The position numbers and the translations under genes are program-made. The notes beneath the pieces were generated by a model that made no database searches, had not been told where the DNA came from, and was given only the letters and a program-made list of their open reading frames with translations. Shown one piece after another: positions 1 to 8,816 of a stretch of 64,000 bases of DNA. Within the stretch, counting starts at the first letter, position 1, and every line of letters starts with the position of its first letter. The stretch spans positions 124,001 through 188,000 of the forward strand of contig CAXXPV010000007.1 of assembly GCA_963675935.2 (NCBI GenBank), read 5' to 3'. Source of the stretch: G963675935 sp963675935. Lineage in GTDB: Bacteria; Planctomycetota; Planctomycetia; Pirellulales; Thermoguttaceae.

Positions 1-723
1 CGTATTGGGCGTGCCGCCGGCATAGCCGCTGGTCACGTCCAGCACGCCGTCGAGTTGGCGAAAAACGGCCTCGACGCACCAAAAACATCCGCCGGCAAAG
101 ACCGCTTGGGCTTGATTGGAAACCTCGGCGAGAAGGGCCAGTTGATCGGTCGGCACGAACCGCATGGCGTCGGAGTTCAGGCAATAGCGGCGGCCCGTCG
201 GCGGCGGCCCGTCGTCGAACACGTGCCCGAGATGCGCGTCGCAACGTCGGCAGAGAATCTCGGTGCGAATCCGTCCGCCGCTCAGGTCCGACTCTTCGCG
301 GATATTCTCCGACGCGGCGGGCTGGAAGAAGCTGGGCCAGCCGGTGCCCGACTCGAACTTCGAGGCCGACTCGAAAAGCGGCAGATTGCAGCAGACGCAC
401 ACGTACATGCCCGACTCTTTGTTCGCCAGCAGCCCTCCGCAAAAGGCCCGCTCCGTGTCCTTTCCGCGGGTGATGCGGAACTGCTCGTGGGTCAGCCGTT
501 CGTGCCATTGGGTGTCGTTGAGAACCAGCCTGGGCGTTTCGATCGGCCCGGTCAAACGGCCATCGGCGTCGATCACTCGAACACGAACATTGGACATGGG
601 CGGTTTCCTTACGTCTTTGGAATCCGGCGGCGCGGCGGCGGAATCGGTTGCCGCCGGGCCTTGGCATCCACCGGCGAGAAGCAACCCGATCAGCAACAAC
701 AAAGCAATCGGCCGACGCCGCAT
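1..723 (-). CDS. msrB: Methionine sulfoxide reductase MsrB-MsrA fusion, lipoprotein-like (3' end outside window)
   Basis: Repairs oxidised methionine: MsrB domains reduce the R-sulfoxide and MsrA domains the S-sulfoxide. Reading the minus strand from the ATG at 723 gives 241 codons that stay open to base 1. Residues 1-20 look like a lipoprotein signal (basic start, a run of Leu/Ile, then AGGC with Cys20), which suggests an envelope location. The MsrB domain covers about 60-195, with zinc pairs C109/C112 and C158/C161 and the catalytic Cys181 in RYCLNS. An MsrA domain starts near 205 with GGCFWCVEAVF, Cys213 being the expected nucleophile; most of it lies beyond the window. The histidine kinase gene ends 130 bp upstream on the same strand. 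Family call is firm; the lipid anchor is inferred, as the lipobox is not ideal. Confidence 0.93.
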   Translation of the reverse strand, partial: MRRRPIALLLLIGLLLAGGCQGPAATDSAAAPPDSKDVRKPPMSNVRVRVIDADGRLTGPIETPRLVLNDTQWHERLTHEQFRITRGKDTERAFCGGLLANKESGMYVCVCCNLPLFESASKFESGTGWPSFFQPAASENIREESDLSGGRIRTEILCRRCDAHLGHVFDDGPPPTGRRYCLNSDAMRFVPTDQLALLAEVSNQAQAVFAGGCFWCVEAVFRQLDGVLDVTSGYAGGTPNT

Positions 724-853
724 GGCTTGGAACCTCCGGGCAACGATATGCCGAGCCGTCGGCGAACGGTCGCCCGATGAACTATATGCAGCGTCACGCG
801 CGGCGGCAAGTGTCGTCGTTTAGCTATTTATTGACGGACGTTTGGCGTGGTTT

Positions 854-3433
854 TTATGAGCGAGCGTCCGTCTGGGCCGGCACGGGAAGTTCGACGTGGA
901 TGCGAGTTCCCTGGCCCGGGGCCGTCTCGATGCGGGCCGTGCCGCCGAGCAGCCTGGCCCTCTCGCATATCCCCTGGATGCCGTAGTGACCGCTCTCGAT
1001 GTTCGCCGGATCGAAACCGATCCCCCAATCGCGCACCTCGACGTGAACGCGGTCGCCTTCCCGCCGCAACTCCACTCGCACTTTTTCGCTTTGTCCATAG
1101 CGACAGGCGTTCGTCAGACCTTCCTGCACGACACGGAACATCGCGCTTTCCAGGGGCGTGGCAATGCGTTCCCATTCCTCGGGATGGACGAATTCGATCT
1201 CCGGCCCGCCCTGCCGCCGAAGCTCGGTAATCAGATACTCGACGGCGGCCACGACGCCCAACTCATCGAAGACCGGCGGGCGAAGATCGCCGATCAACCG
1301 GCGCGTTTCGGCCATTGCCTCCCGGATCGCCCGAATCGCGTCGTCGAACACAGCCCGCGCGGCGTCAGGGTCGCTGTCTCGCAGTTGTTCAAACGCCTGA
1401 AACTTGAAGATCGCGCCGGCCAGTTGCTGGGCCAGGCCATCGTGGATTTCATAGGCCACGAGCTTCCGATCTCGTTCGTGCAGGTCGAGCAAGTCGCGCA
1501 ACGATTGCCGCTCGCGGCGCAACGCCTCGTCCATGCGTTTGTATTCAGTGACGTCGCGTCCCTCGGGAATCAAGAATATCACATGCCCGGTTTCATCCTT
1601 GACCGGTTTCAGCGAGAAGTCGATCCAATGGAGGTCTCCGTTGGCCGCCAGGTGCGTGGCTTCCATGCGGACGAAGTCGCCCGCCGCGGCCCTTTTCACC
1701 GCATCGCGAAGCTCTTCCTGCAAGGCCGGAGAGTGCGTCCACCACGGCGTTTCCCAAAACAGCTTACCGAGAATTTCCTCCTCGGGAACTCCGCTGAACG
1801 CCAAAGCCGACTTGTTGGCCTTCATCAGAATCCCCTCGGGCGTCATCAAACCGATGAATTGATATGTGTGGTCGAGAATCGCGCGAAGCTTTTGCTCGCT
1901 CTCCTCCAATGTCTTTTGGAGGCGATTGCGCTCGGTGACGTCGCGGGCCAAGCCTATCATGAAACGCCGGCCGCCGATGTTCAGGGGAGTCGAACGGACT
2001 TCCACGGGAAACGTGCCGCCGTCCTTGCGTCGCTCGATTCCGTTGAAAGTCTCCGGGTAATGCGCAGGGCGAGGATACCAGTGCCGAGCGAGGCTCTGGG
2101 TCGTGACTTTCAGGTCGATGTCGGGGATCGCCATCGACAACAACTCCTCGCGCGTGTAGCCGAGGCTGTCGCATGCCCGCTGGTTCACGTCCACGATCTT
2201 CGTGGATTCGTCGTAGAGGAACATGGCGTCGCCGGCGTTTTCAATGAGGTTGTGGAAGCGTTGCTCGCTTTCACTCAGCGCGAGAGTCCGCTCGGCGACC
2301 AACCGTTCGACTCGGGCCGCTCGTCCGGCCAACAAAATGAGATAGCCCACCACGAGACCCGTGACAAGCAGACCGGACAACAGCATTCCGAGCGGCGCCC
2401 AAGTGAGTTCGCGAGTCAAACAGTCTTCCAGTGGAACGCAATCAAACCGGAATCGCGTTCCGCCGAGATCGATCTCGCGAGTGAATTGCGGAACACCCTC
2501 GCCGCGATCTTCCAACTCCAAAACCGAGGGCGATCGGCCATCGCTTAGGCGGGAATGCCACATAAAAAACAAAGCATGGCCGCCCGCGCTCGTGGGAACC
2601 GAAATCGACATGTCGATTCCAAGCGGCGTAAAGGGTTCCAAAGCTGATTTCACTAGAGCCGGGACATCAATGACCCCCAAAATCAAACCGTTGCTCGACG
2701 GTTGATCGGCGGGACGGCTCTGCGCCGGCGGCGATTCGTAACGGGCCGGTTGCGCCACGTGCAATCGTGGACGATCGGCGCCGTTTTCCGCCGACGGCAA
2801 ACAGGGCCCAACAGCCAACCGGTCCTCGACGATAGCCCGTCGAGCGGTCGCCGAGCACTCCCCGTTCGACAGCACATCGAATCCGAGCATATTCTTGTTC
2901 TTGCCGGCGTCGAGCGGCTCAAGGAATAGGACCGGGTAGTATTCGGCATGCTCCGCGGCGCGAATGAATTGCCCACGGTCGGTTCGCTCCGTAATCTCGT
3001 ACTTGGGGAATCCCGCAAGGCGAACGGCCGCCTCCTGGGCTTGCCGCCGGGAGGCCGGGATTTGCGGCGCCCAACCCAATGCTTGAATGTCGGGATACCT
3101 CTTCAGCAGCGGCCTCACGAAAGTCTGGAACTCCTTGCGATCGATCAGCTCGGAACCCGCATAGAACGCCGCGAGCGTATGGATCGTGCCCAGCCGATCA
3201 ACCATCGCTTTCTCAACCGCTTCGACGCGTTCGGCCGCCTCGTGGCGAAAGCCCTCCTCGGCATATCGCAGTTCCTGCGCCCGAAGCAGCCAGAAGAATA
3301 AAAAGGACAATGCAGCCCCGGTGGCCGCGACGACCAGAATAAGTGGCAAGCGACCACCCCAGGAAAACGTCCCTGCCTTGGTTGGGGAGGAGCAAGCTGT
3401 TCGATGATACCAGCCGAACCAACACATACTCAT
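854..3433 (-). CDS. Membrane sensor histidine kinase, CHASE-PAS-PAS-HisKA_3-HATPase
   Basis: Likely senses an extracytoplasmic signal and phosphorylates an unseen response regulator of the NarL/LuxR type. The 859-residue protein has a membrane helix at about 29-50, a periplasmic CHASE-like domain at about 75-330, a second helix near 345-370, two PAS domains (about 395-510 and 520-640), a HisKA_3 dimerisation domain with the phospho-acceptor His664 in YEIHDGLAQQ, and a C-terminal ATPase domain with DWGIGFD and a Gly-rich GHYGIQGI loop. ERDRKL before the H box is usual for this class. A good sigma-70-like promoter lies just upstream and AAGAG precedes the ATG. No response regulator gene is adjacent, so the partner is unknown. 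Confidence 0.92.
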   Translation of the reverse strand: MSMCWFGWYHRTACSSPTKAGTFSWGGRLPLILVVAATGAALSFLFFWLLRAQELRYAEEGFRHEAAERVEAVEKAMVDRLGTIHTLAAFYAGSELIDRKEFQTFVRPLLKRYPDIQALGWAPQIPASRRQAQEAAVRLAGFPKYEITERTDRGQFIRAAEHAEYYPVLFLEPLDAGKNKNMLGFDVLSNGECSATARRAIVEDRLAVGPCLPSAENGADRPRLHVAQPARYESPPAQSRPADQPSSNGLILGVIDVPALVKSALEPFTPLGIDMSISVPTSAGGHALFFMWHSRLSDGRSPSVLELEDRGEGVPQFTREIDLGGTRFRFDCVPLEDCLTRELTWAPLGMLLSGLLVTGLVVGYLILLAGRAARVERLVAERTLALSESEQRFHNLIENAGDAMFLYDESTKIVDVNQRACDSLGYTREELLSMAIPDIDLKVTTQSLARHWYPRPAHYPETFNGIERRKDGGTFPVEVRSTPLNIGGRRFMIGLARDVTERNRLQKTLEESEQKLRAILDHTYQFIGLMTPEGILMKANKSALAFSGVPEEEILGKLFWETPWWTHSPALQEELRDAVKRAAAGDFVRMEATHLAANGDLHWIDFSLKPVKDETGHVIFLIPEGRDVTEYKRMDEALRRERQSLRDLLDLHERDRKLVAYEIHDGLAQQLAGAIFKFQAFEQLRDSDPDAARAVFDDAIRAIREAMAETRRLIGDLRPPVFDELGVVAAVEYLITELRRQGGPEIEFVHPEEWERIATPLESAMFRVVQEGLTNACRYGQSEKVRVELRREGDRVHVEVRDWGIGFDPANIESGHYGIQGICERARLLGGTARIETAPGQGTRIHVELPVPAQTDARS

Positions 3434-3480
3434 ACAATTCTCTTGATCTATACGCGGGGGGTGCGTCTATCTCTGTAGTA

Positions 3481-3508
3481 ATAATATGCTATCCACAAGA
3501 CTAGTCAA
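3481..3508 (-). promoter_or_regulatory. Sigma-70-like promoter for the histidine kinase
   Basis: On the minus strand TTGACT (3508-3503) and TATTAT (3486-3481) are separated by 16 bp, each matching the housekeeping consensus at five of six positions. It lies about 48 bp upstream of the kinase start codon. Confidence 0.55.
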
Positions 3509-3569
3509 CACCCACCCATCATGGCTGGCATCAAGTGCGGACAAAACGCAGCAGCCTATTGAAAACGTC

Positions 3570-3642
3570 TGTAGGAGGCGACTCCCGTCGCCGACTGTGT
3601 GGAAGAACACCGGAAAATCGGCGACGGGAGTCGCCTCCTACA
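3570..3642. repeat. Palindromic repeat with 25-bp perfect arms
   Basis: Arms 3570-3594 and 3618-3642 are exact reverse complements (core GGAGGCGACTCCCGTCGCC). It sits between the histidine kinase promoter and the 3' end of the DUF4105 gene and could fold as a long hairpin. It looks like a member of a dispersed intergenic family, but only this copy was seen here. Confidence 0.8.
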
Positions 3643-3674
3643 ATCCGAAAGAACTTTTTCCACAGGCTGGCAGA

Positions 3675-4583
3675 CTACCGCCGTATCGCCTGCGAAAACG
3701 ACGGATCGTCGCGGTGAAGATAGGCCACGTAGTTCACCCGAGCCCGTTGGCGAGTCTCCTCGTATGAGCCATGACGCTCGATGAACCCCAGATCGTAAGC
3801 CAACTGGTCGGAATAGCCCGGCAGCAACACGCGATAGTCGTAAGGCACCGCGCCGGATTTCAAGTGATTGATGTGACGCCGGATGTTCGTCGTGCAGTTG
3901 TTCGCAATCGTGTCGTAATACTCCGGCTTCTCGGCCAGCTTGTTGGTTCGCCGCAACACGTCGGCGAGCATTTCGCGGGCCTGCTCCGGCGTGGCCGTCG
4001 ATCGGTACAGATACACGTCGCATAGGTCGCAGTTGACGCGTTTCTGGATCACGTCGCGCTCGGTGGCTAAAACATAGATGAGTTCATATTGTCGGAAGAA
4101 ACCCGAGATCGGATTGAACGCCTCGCCGCGCTCCTTGTGGATTTCCACGGACAAGGCTAGATACTCGCCGTCGTCGAAGCCGAAACTGAGCATCGTATGG
4201 CCCAGGCTCGGCGTTTCGTTGAACGGCGCCACGAGAAAATCCACGGTCCGAACTTTGTCGAGATCGTACGTCTTGTCGCAATAGGCCACAGTGAAGTCGT
4301 CGGCCCGACGCCATTGACAGTCGCGGACGTTGCGAACCGTTACCTGGTTTCCTTGAAATTCGGCCCTCGCCAGTTGCGACTGTTCCGGACACCAGTCGCG
4401 GTTGTTCGAGGGCGCCAACGGCTTGAGCAGTTCGTCGTTGAACTTGAGCGTCGGAAACATCGCCTCTTGCGGAGCCACGGCCGTTGACGATGCCGGCGTC
4501 TCGGGAATGCCATGACATCCGGCCAGCAGCAGCAAAGCGACTGCCGTGGAGCGTGGCAACGGGAGTGGTTTCCAGAGACGCAT
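3675..4583 (-). CDS. DUF4105 (Lnb N-terminal-like) lipoprotein
   Basis: The start chosen is the ATG at 4583, because it opens directly into a lipoprotein signal with a canonical LLAGC box (Cys23); the longer open frame upstream runs through an inverted repeat and has no signal peptide. The mature 302-residue protein carries the DUF4105/Lnb_N hallmarks: GHTMLSFGF at 128-136 with His129, and a NNCTTNI motif with Cys230, a Cys/His pair of papain-like permuted folds. In Lnb proteins of Gram-positive bacteria this domain works in lipoprotein N-acyl transfer, but the C-terminal membrane part of Lnb is absent here, so the activity is not assigned. It is divergent from aroC. Confidence 0.75.
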   Translation of the reverse strand: MRLWKPLPLPRSTAVALLLLAGCHGIPETPASSTAVAPQEAMFPTLKFNDELLKPLAPSNNRDWCPEQSQLARAEFQGNQVTVRNVRDCQWRRADDFTVAYCDKTYDLDKVRTVDFLVAPFNETPSLGHTMLSFGFDDGEYLALSVEIHKERGEAFNPISGFFRQYELIYVLATERDVIQKRVNCDLCDVYLYRSTATPEQAREMLADVLRRTNKLAEKPEYYDTIANNCTTNIRRHINHLKSGAVPYDYRVLLPGYSDQLAYDLGFIERHGSYEETRQRARVNYVAYLHRDDPSFSQAIRR

Positions 4584-4624
4584 GAGGGGAAATTGATGTT
4601 TGTTGATTGATGGTCGGAAAGCAT

Positions 4625-4694
4625 AATAGCCGGAGGCTAACAGCCTCCGGGACGCTGCCGCCGACCCTCCGGAGGCTGTTAGCCTCCGGCTATT
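4625..4694. repeat. Palindromic repeat with 26-bp perfect arms
   Basis: Arms 4625-4650 and 4669-4694 are exact reverse complements (outer AATAGCCGGAGG). Each arm is itself nearly palindromic (CGGAGGCT-AAC-AGCCTCCG), so two small hairpins or one long one can form. A related half copy lies at 5964-5989. It separates the divergent DUF4105 and aroC genes. Confidence 0.8.
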
Positions 4695-4791
4695 GCGACA
4701 TCGTTGAACTGGGCGATAAGATGGGGGATAATTAGCCGGAAAACCGCTTTCCCGCAAGAGGAATCGCTCTATCCCCGCCACGGAGGTTTGG

Positions 4792-4797
4792 GTAGAA
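4792..4797 (+). promoter_or_regulatory. Possible -10 element (TAGAAT) of aroC
   Basis: TAGAAT lies 9 nt before the aroC ATG, with no clear -35 box and no Shine-Dalgarno sequence in between. If used, the aroC mRNA would have almost no leader. Weak on its own. Confidence 0.3.
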
Positions 4798-4806
4798 TCG
4801 GCCGCC

Positions 4807-5943
4807 ATGTTGAACTACCATACCGCCGGCGAATCGCACGGCAAAGCACTTCTGGCCCTGATCGACGGCTTCCCCGCCGGCGTGACAATCGGCGAGGAAC
4901 CGATCAACGCCGAGCTGCGCCGCCGCCAGGGGGGGTATGGCCGCGGCGGTCGCCAGCGGCTCGAATCGGACCATGTTGATATCCTCAGTGGTCTGTGGCG
5001 AGGCACGACGATCGGAAGCCCCATCGCCCTGCTGATCCCCAATAATGACTACAAAATCGAGCGGATGGACGATCTGCCATGCCCCCGTCCGGGGCATGGC
5101 GATTTGTGCGGCTCGATCAAATACCGAGGCTCGATCCGCGGCATCCTCGAACGGGCAAGCGCCCGCGAAACGGCCGCCCGCGTCGCCGCCGGCGCGTTGG
5201 CCCGTCAACTGCTCGCGCCGTTCGGCATCCAGGCGATTGGCTATGTGGTCGAACTCGGCGGCATCGCCGTCCAGTCGCAACAATCATTGACGTTGGAACA
5301 GCGCAGAGTTTTGCGCGACCGGAGCGAGCATTACACGCTGAATCCCGACCAGGACGCCGAGATTCGCGCGCTCATCGACCGCGTGCAAGAGCAGGGCGAC
5401 ACGCTCGGCGGCGTCGTCGAGGTTTGCGTCGAGGGAGTGCCCTTCGGCCTCGGCACGCACTCGCAATGGGACGCGAAGCTCGATGGCCGGCTGGCCCAAG
5501 CCGTCATGGCGATTCAAGCGATCAAGGGCGTCGAGATCGGCCTCGGCTTTGAAGCCGCCCGGCGTCTTGGCTCGAAGGTCCACGATCCAATCCAATACGA
5601 TCCCGAAAAATCGGAAACCGTCTCGCTGGGGTTTGTCCGGCCGACGAACAACGCCGGCGGTCTCGAAGCGGGCATGACCAACTCGCAGCCGATCGTCGTT
5701 CGGGCCGCGATGAAACCGATCAGTACGTTGGCCCAACCGCTCGAATCGGTGAACCTTGAAACCCGTCAGCCGGCCTCGGCCTCGTATGAGCGGAGCGACG
5801 TTTGCGCCGTGGCCGCGGCGAGTGTGGTGGTCGAAAACGTCGTGGCTTTCGAGATCGCCCGAGCGATGGTCGAAAAATTCGGCGGCGACAGTCTCGCGGA
5901 GATGCAGGCGCGTTGGAAACTTTTTCACGAAAAACATGTTTAA
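4807..5943 (+). CDS. aroC: Chorismate synthase
   Basis: Last step of the shikimate pathway: converts 5-enolpyruvylshikimate 3-phosphate to chorismate with reduced FMN, in the cytoplasm. The 378-residue length is normal for the family. It begins with the signature GESHGKALLALIDGFPAG (His11 region), has a GRGGRQRLESD stretch near 46-56, the RASARETAARVA motif in the first half and DVCAVAAASVV near 335-345. The start at 4807 gives the standard N-terminus. It is flanked by palindromic repeats on both sides and seems to be transcribed alone. Confidence 0.97.
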   Translation: MLNYHTAGESHGKALLALIDGFPAGVTIGEEPINAELRRRQGGYGRGGRQRLESDHVDILSGLWRGTTIGSPIALLIPNNDYKIERMDDLPCPRPGHGDLCGSIKYRGSIRGILERASARETAARVAAGALARQLLAPFGIQAIGYVVELGGIAVQSQQSLTLEQRRVLRDRSEHYTLNPDQDAEIRALIDRVQEQGDTLGGVVEVCVEGVPFGLGTHSQWDAKLDGRLAQAVMAIQAIKGVEIGLGFEAARRLGSKVHDPIQYDPEKSETVSLGFVRPTNNAGGLEAGMTNSQPIVVRAAMKPISTLAQPLESVNLETRQPASASYERSDVCAVAAASVVVENVVAFEIARAMVEKFGGDSLAEMQARWKLFHEKHV

Positions 5944-5963
5944 TGTCAGATTGGTCATGTCGT

Positions 5964-5989
5964 AATAGCCGGGGGCCAACGGCCCGCGG
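5964..5989. repeat. Single diverged arm of the 4625-4694 repeat family
   Basis: A 26-bp stretch starting AATAGCCGGGGGCC resembles one arm of the palindrome at 4625-4694 with a handful of changes and still folds on itself. It lies in the 130-bp gap after aroC. Confidence 0.5.
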
Positions 5990-6073
5990 AATGTGCTTTC
6001 CATCACCAATCATGACGCCGACATTGATTACCTGCTAAACATTGGAAGCACAGGCTCTTCTGACTGAACAAGG

Positions 6074-7441
6074 ATGTTCCAGTTGCACGATCGAACGCGG
6101 CGGCGGCTATGCATCGCCGCCTTTGTGCTGCTAGGGTTGACGCCCACGCTGCTGGTCGGCGGTTGGTGCACGGCTCGACTTATGCCCGGCGCTGCGCAAA
6201 CCGAGGCCGACTCGCTCGGCCGGCAATTGGGCCTTGCGGTCAAGCTAAAAAGTCTAAAGCATCTTCGCCCCGGCACGGTGCTTTACGAAGGATTGGAACT
6301 GGCCGATCCCGAAACCGGACACACCCTTCTTCGCTGCCGCGCGCTCGAAGCGTCTTGGCAACACTACACCGACGAACAAGGCCAACGGAGGCCCTTGGTT
6401 TCCGTGGTTGCCTCGCAACCGGAGGTCGAAGCGGCATCGAGCGATCTTGCATGGCGATGGATGCAGCGGATGTTGGAAATTCGTCCGGGCCGGGCCGATG
6501 TCGATCTGGCGTTTTCCGCGTCGGAAATGACGCTTCGGGTGGACGGCTGCTCGCAAAAGCTGACGGACGTGTCGGTGGAAAAGAAGACGCTGCCCGGCGT
6601 AACCTACGCCACCATCGATTTCCGGCCATCTGGGGCCGCCGCGTCCGGGCTTGCACGCCTTTGCGTCGTCCGCAATCGGCAAACGACGCCGCCGTCGTGT
6701 GATTTTGAACTCAACACCGGCGACGGCGAGTTGACCTGCAACGTGTTGGCCCTCGGCCTTGGCGAATTGAAGCAGCTTGGCGAACGGTGCCGTTTTCGCG
6801 GACGCCTCTGGGCCAAGGAAAACGCCGACGGCTGGGAAGGCGAAGTCGCGGGCCAACTCGTCGAAATGGACCTCGGCCGTTTGGTCACCGATCATTTCCC
6901 GCATCGCCTTACCGGCTTGGGCGAGGCGACGATCCAAACGGCCCGATTCAGCCGCGGACGCCTGGAATCGGGCAGCGGATTTCTCAAAGCCGGACCCGGC
7001 ACGATCGACCGCTCATTGGTGGACGCGGCCGTCAATCGGCTGGGCCTTGTGCCGGCGACCGATCTGCCGGCTTTGTCGCCGGAAGCCGGGCAAATCAAGG
7101 ACGACGGCATTCGCTATCGGCAGTTGGGCCTTTTCCTATCGCTCGACGCCCAGGGCATGCAACTTCGAGGATGTTGCGACGCCGTCGAGCCGGGCACGAT
7201 TTTGAGTGACGGCAGCCATCGGCTGTTGGGCGAGCCGTTGCAGGGTTCGCAGCCGGTCACGGCGTTGGTGCAGACCTTTGTGCCGCAAAACGACGTGCAG
7301 GTGCCGGCCAGTCGCCAAACGGCCTGGTGGTTGCATCATTTGCAGATGCCGGAGGCGACGGCTTCATCTTCTTCCCCGAAGGCCGGCGAATCGGCCACGA
7401 CTACCGCCCGGGGACCGTCGCCGGACGAGTGGCGGCGATAG
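6074..7441 (+). CDS. Single-pass membrane protein of unknown function, AsmA-like layout
   Basis: I do not recognise a catalytic domain. The 455-residue protein has a basic N-terminus (RTRRR) followed by a hydrophobic helix at about 12-34, then a long soluble region of alternating short beta-type segments, and a low-complexity Ser/Thr/Ala tail (about 425-455). That layout, an inner-membrane anchor and a long beta-rich periplasmic part, recalls AsmA/TamB-like proteins but no specific motif supports membership. The start is the ATG at 6074 with AAGG close before it. Neighbours give no functional hint. Confidence 0.7.
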   Translation: MFQLHDRTRRRLCIAAFVLLGLTPTLLVGGWCTARLMPGAAQTEADSLGRQLGLAVKLKSLKHLRPGTVLYEGLELADPETGHTLLRCRALEASWQHYTDEQGQRRPLVSVVASQPEVEAASSDLAWRWMQRMLEIRPGRADVDLAFSASEMTLRVDGCSQKLTDVSVEKKTLPGVTYATIDFRPSGAAASGLARLCVVRNRQTTPPSCDFELNTGDGELTCNVLALGLGELKQLGERCRFRGRLWAKENADGWEGEVAGQLVEMDLGRLVTDHFPHRLTGLGEATIQTARFSRGRLESGSGFLKAGPGTIDRSLVDAAVNRLGLVPATDLPALSPEAGQIKDDGIRYRQLGLFLSLDAQGMQLRGCCDAVEPGTILSDGSHRLLGEPLQGSQPVTALVQTFVPQNDVQVPASRQTAWWLHHLQMPEATASSSSPKAGESATTTARGPSPDEWRR

Positions 7442-7813
7442 TGCACCAAGATTAGGCACGAGCGTTGTTCAGCGTTGCCGTGTCGCCACCCAGAAGAGGA
7501 TGTGGCGTTGAGCGGAGTGGCCCAAGAAGAAATCTTGACGCGCCGTTGGCGCCATTGTTACAACCATGATGCTGGAAGTTGATTTGCTGGCAGCGGATCA
7601 GTTCGGCACAGGAAAAGCACCCCTCTGTTGGCTTGGTGCGTTGACATCACTAGTATTTTGGGCTAGCCTAAACATTGGTAAGAAACTCACATTGCCATCG
7701 CTAGACAAGATACGATATAACACGGGGCTTGGTTTATCGCATACAGCCCGCGTGGGCTAGTGCATCAAGCTGTTGGTAGTATCGTTTCCATACCTAAGAG
7801 AGTGCGACTGCTC
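7442..7813. other. 372-bp gene-poor stretch at the edge of a low-GC patch
   Basis: No convincing gene. Composition shifts towards AT around 7650-7760, and the promoter for the DUF6941-hicBA operon lies at 7692-7721. A 64-codon open frame (7566-7760) has no recognisable content. Confidence 0.5.
7692..7721 (+). promoter_or_regulatory. Sigma-70-like promoter for the DUF6941-hicBA operon
   Basis: TTGCCA (7692-7697) and TATAAC (7716-7721) are separated by 18 bp and each matches consensus at five of six positions. Nothing comparable lies between the three downstream genes, in line with co-transcription. Confidence 0.5.
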
Positions 7814-8266
7814 GTGAAACCGGTATTACAAGCTCTCGTTGTCGCAGACCGCGTTTATGAGGACAAGGCTGGGAAAAAGATAATCGCCGGCACGTTCAAC
7901 AAGTGGTATTTCAGCAGAAAGCCGCAAGTTCAAGAGGTTAATCACCCAGACGGAACACAACGACGTGTCATTTTGGGCGGAATGCAAGCTGGCTCTCCAT
8001 TTGCGTATCTGAGCCTTACGGACGTTTGCAGTGGGACGAAGCTGCAATGCCAATTCGTCAATCTCACAAAGAATGCAGTGGTCTTTGGCACTGAGGTTGA
8101 GATTGCGATTGACGATAGGCTAGCGATGATCGAGGTCGCGCTTCCGCTTCCGTTGCTTCCGATTTCGGAGGAGGGGACATACGCATTGGAGGTTCTCTGC
8201 GAAGGCGACATTCTTGGTTCATGGAAGATTGTTGGGATCGACATGGACAAAATAAAGGAGCAATAG
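7814..8266 (+). CDS. DUF6941 family protein
   Basis: Function unknown. The N-terminal part (LQALVVADRVYEDKAGKKII, then AGTFN) is the typical opening of DUF6941 proteins. I chose the GTG at 7814, giving 150 residues, because it starts right before the conserved block and has AAGAGAG upstream; a GTG at 7760 in the same frame is possible. It ends 3 bp before hicB, so the two are probably co-transcribed. Base and codon use is more AT-rich than in aroC or rpe on either side, which suggests acquisition by transfer. Confidence 0.6.
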   Translation: MKPVLQALVVADRVYEDKAGKKIIAGTFNKWYFSRKPQVQEVNHPDGTQRRVILGGMQAGSPFAYLSLTDVCSGTKLQCQFVNLTKNAVVFGTEVEIAIDDRLAMIEVALPLPLLPISEEGTYALEVLCEGDILGSWKIVGIDMDKIKEQ

Positions 8267-8269
8267 ACA

Positions 8270-8593
8270 ATGACGCCGACAGCCGCTTTTCCTGCGACGA
8301 ACGATGCGTACACACCGAAGTACAATCCCGACTGGCATTCTCAAAACGCCTATAGATGCCATGTGTGCATTATACGCGAAGACGACGGAACCATATCAGC
8401 TACCGTTCTCAATCTTCCCGGAGCCGGAAGTTGCGGAAGCACCGTGGAAGAGGCATTGCGCAATGTAGAGGAGGCCGTGTGCGGTGTTATCGAATCTCAC
8501 CGGGATGCCGGCGAAGACATTCCGTGGAGGGATGTTGAAAAATGCGACATACCGGCAGGTGCAACACTGAAATGGATTCTCGTGAATGCCTAG
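8270..8593 (+). CDS. hicB: HicB family antitoxin
   Basis: Predicted to neutralise the HicA RNase encoded by the next gene and usually to repress its own promoter. The 107-residue protein has the partial RNase-H-like HicB fold: a short strand pair around YRCHVCIIREDDGT, then TVLNLPGAGSCGST and the helix EEALRNVEEAV (about 25-80). No separate C-terminal DNA-binding domain is evident. AAGGAG lies about 10 bp before the ATG. It overlaps hicA by 8 bp, with antitoxin first and toxin second. Confidence 0.85.
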   Translation: MTPTAAFPATNDAYTPKYNPDWHSQNAYRCHVCIIREDDGTISATVLNLPGAGSCGSTVEEALRNVEEAVCGVIESHRDAGEDIPWRDVEKCDIPAGATLKWILVNA

Positions 8594-8816
8594 CCAAGTT
8601 CCGCGGATTACCGGAAGCGACGCCATTAAGGCGTTTGGCAAACACGGATACACTCTTGATCGGATTCGCGGAAGTCACCACATTCTAAAGCACCCAACAC
8701 GGCGCGAGCGGTTGTCAATTCCCGTTCATGCTGGGCAAACCGTGGGGATCGGTCTTCTTCGGTCGCAGATAAAAGCGGCTGGGCTAACCCTAGAAGAGTT
8801 CGTGGCGCTATTGTAA
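8586..8816 (+). CDS. hicA: HicA family toxin (mRNA interferase)
   Basis: Small double-stranded-RNA-binding-fold RNase that cleaves mRNA when free of HicB. The 76 residues match the family: ITGSDAIKAFGKHGY at the N-terminus, then RGSHHILKHP with the catalytic His31/His32, PVHAGQTVGIGLLRSQIK and a final LTLEEFVALL. No truncation is visible, so it could be active. Last gene of the DUF6941-hicB-hicA set. Confidence 0.9.
   Translation: MPSQVPRITGSDAIKAFGKHGYTLDRIRGSHHILKHPTRRERLSIPVHAGQTVGIGLLRSQIKAAGLTLEEFVALL

Noticed and set aside
896..2548. Plus-strand open frame of 550 codons
   Set aside because: It lies antisense to the histidine kinase, whose domains and motifs are clear; the product has no family likeness.
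7566..7760. Plus-strand open frame of 64 codons before the DUF6941 gene
   Set aside because: It runs through the likely promoter of the operon and shows no known domain.
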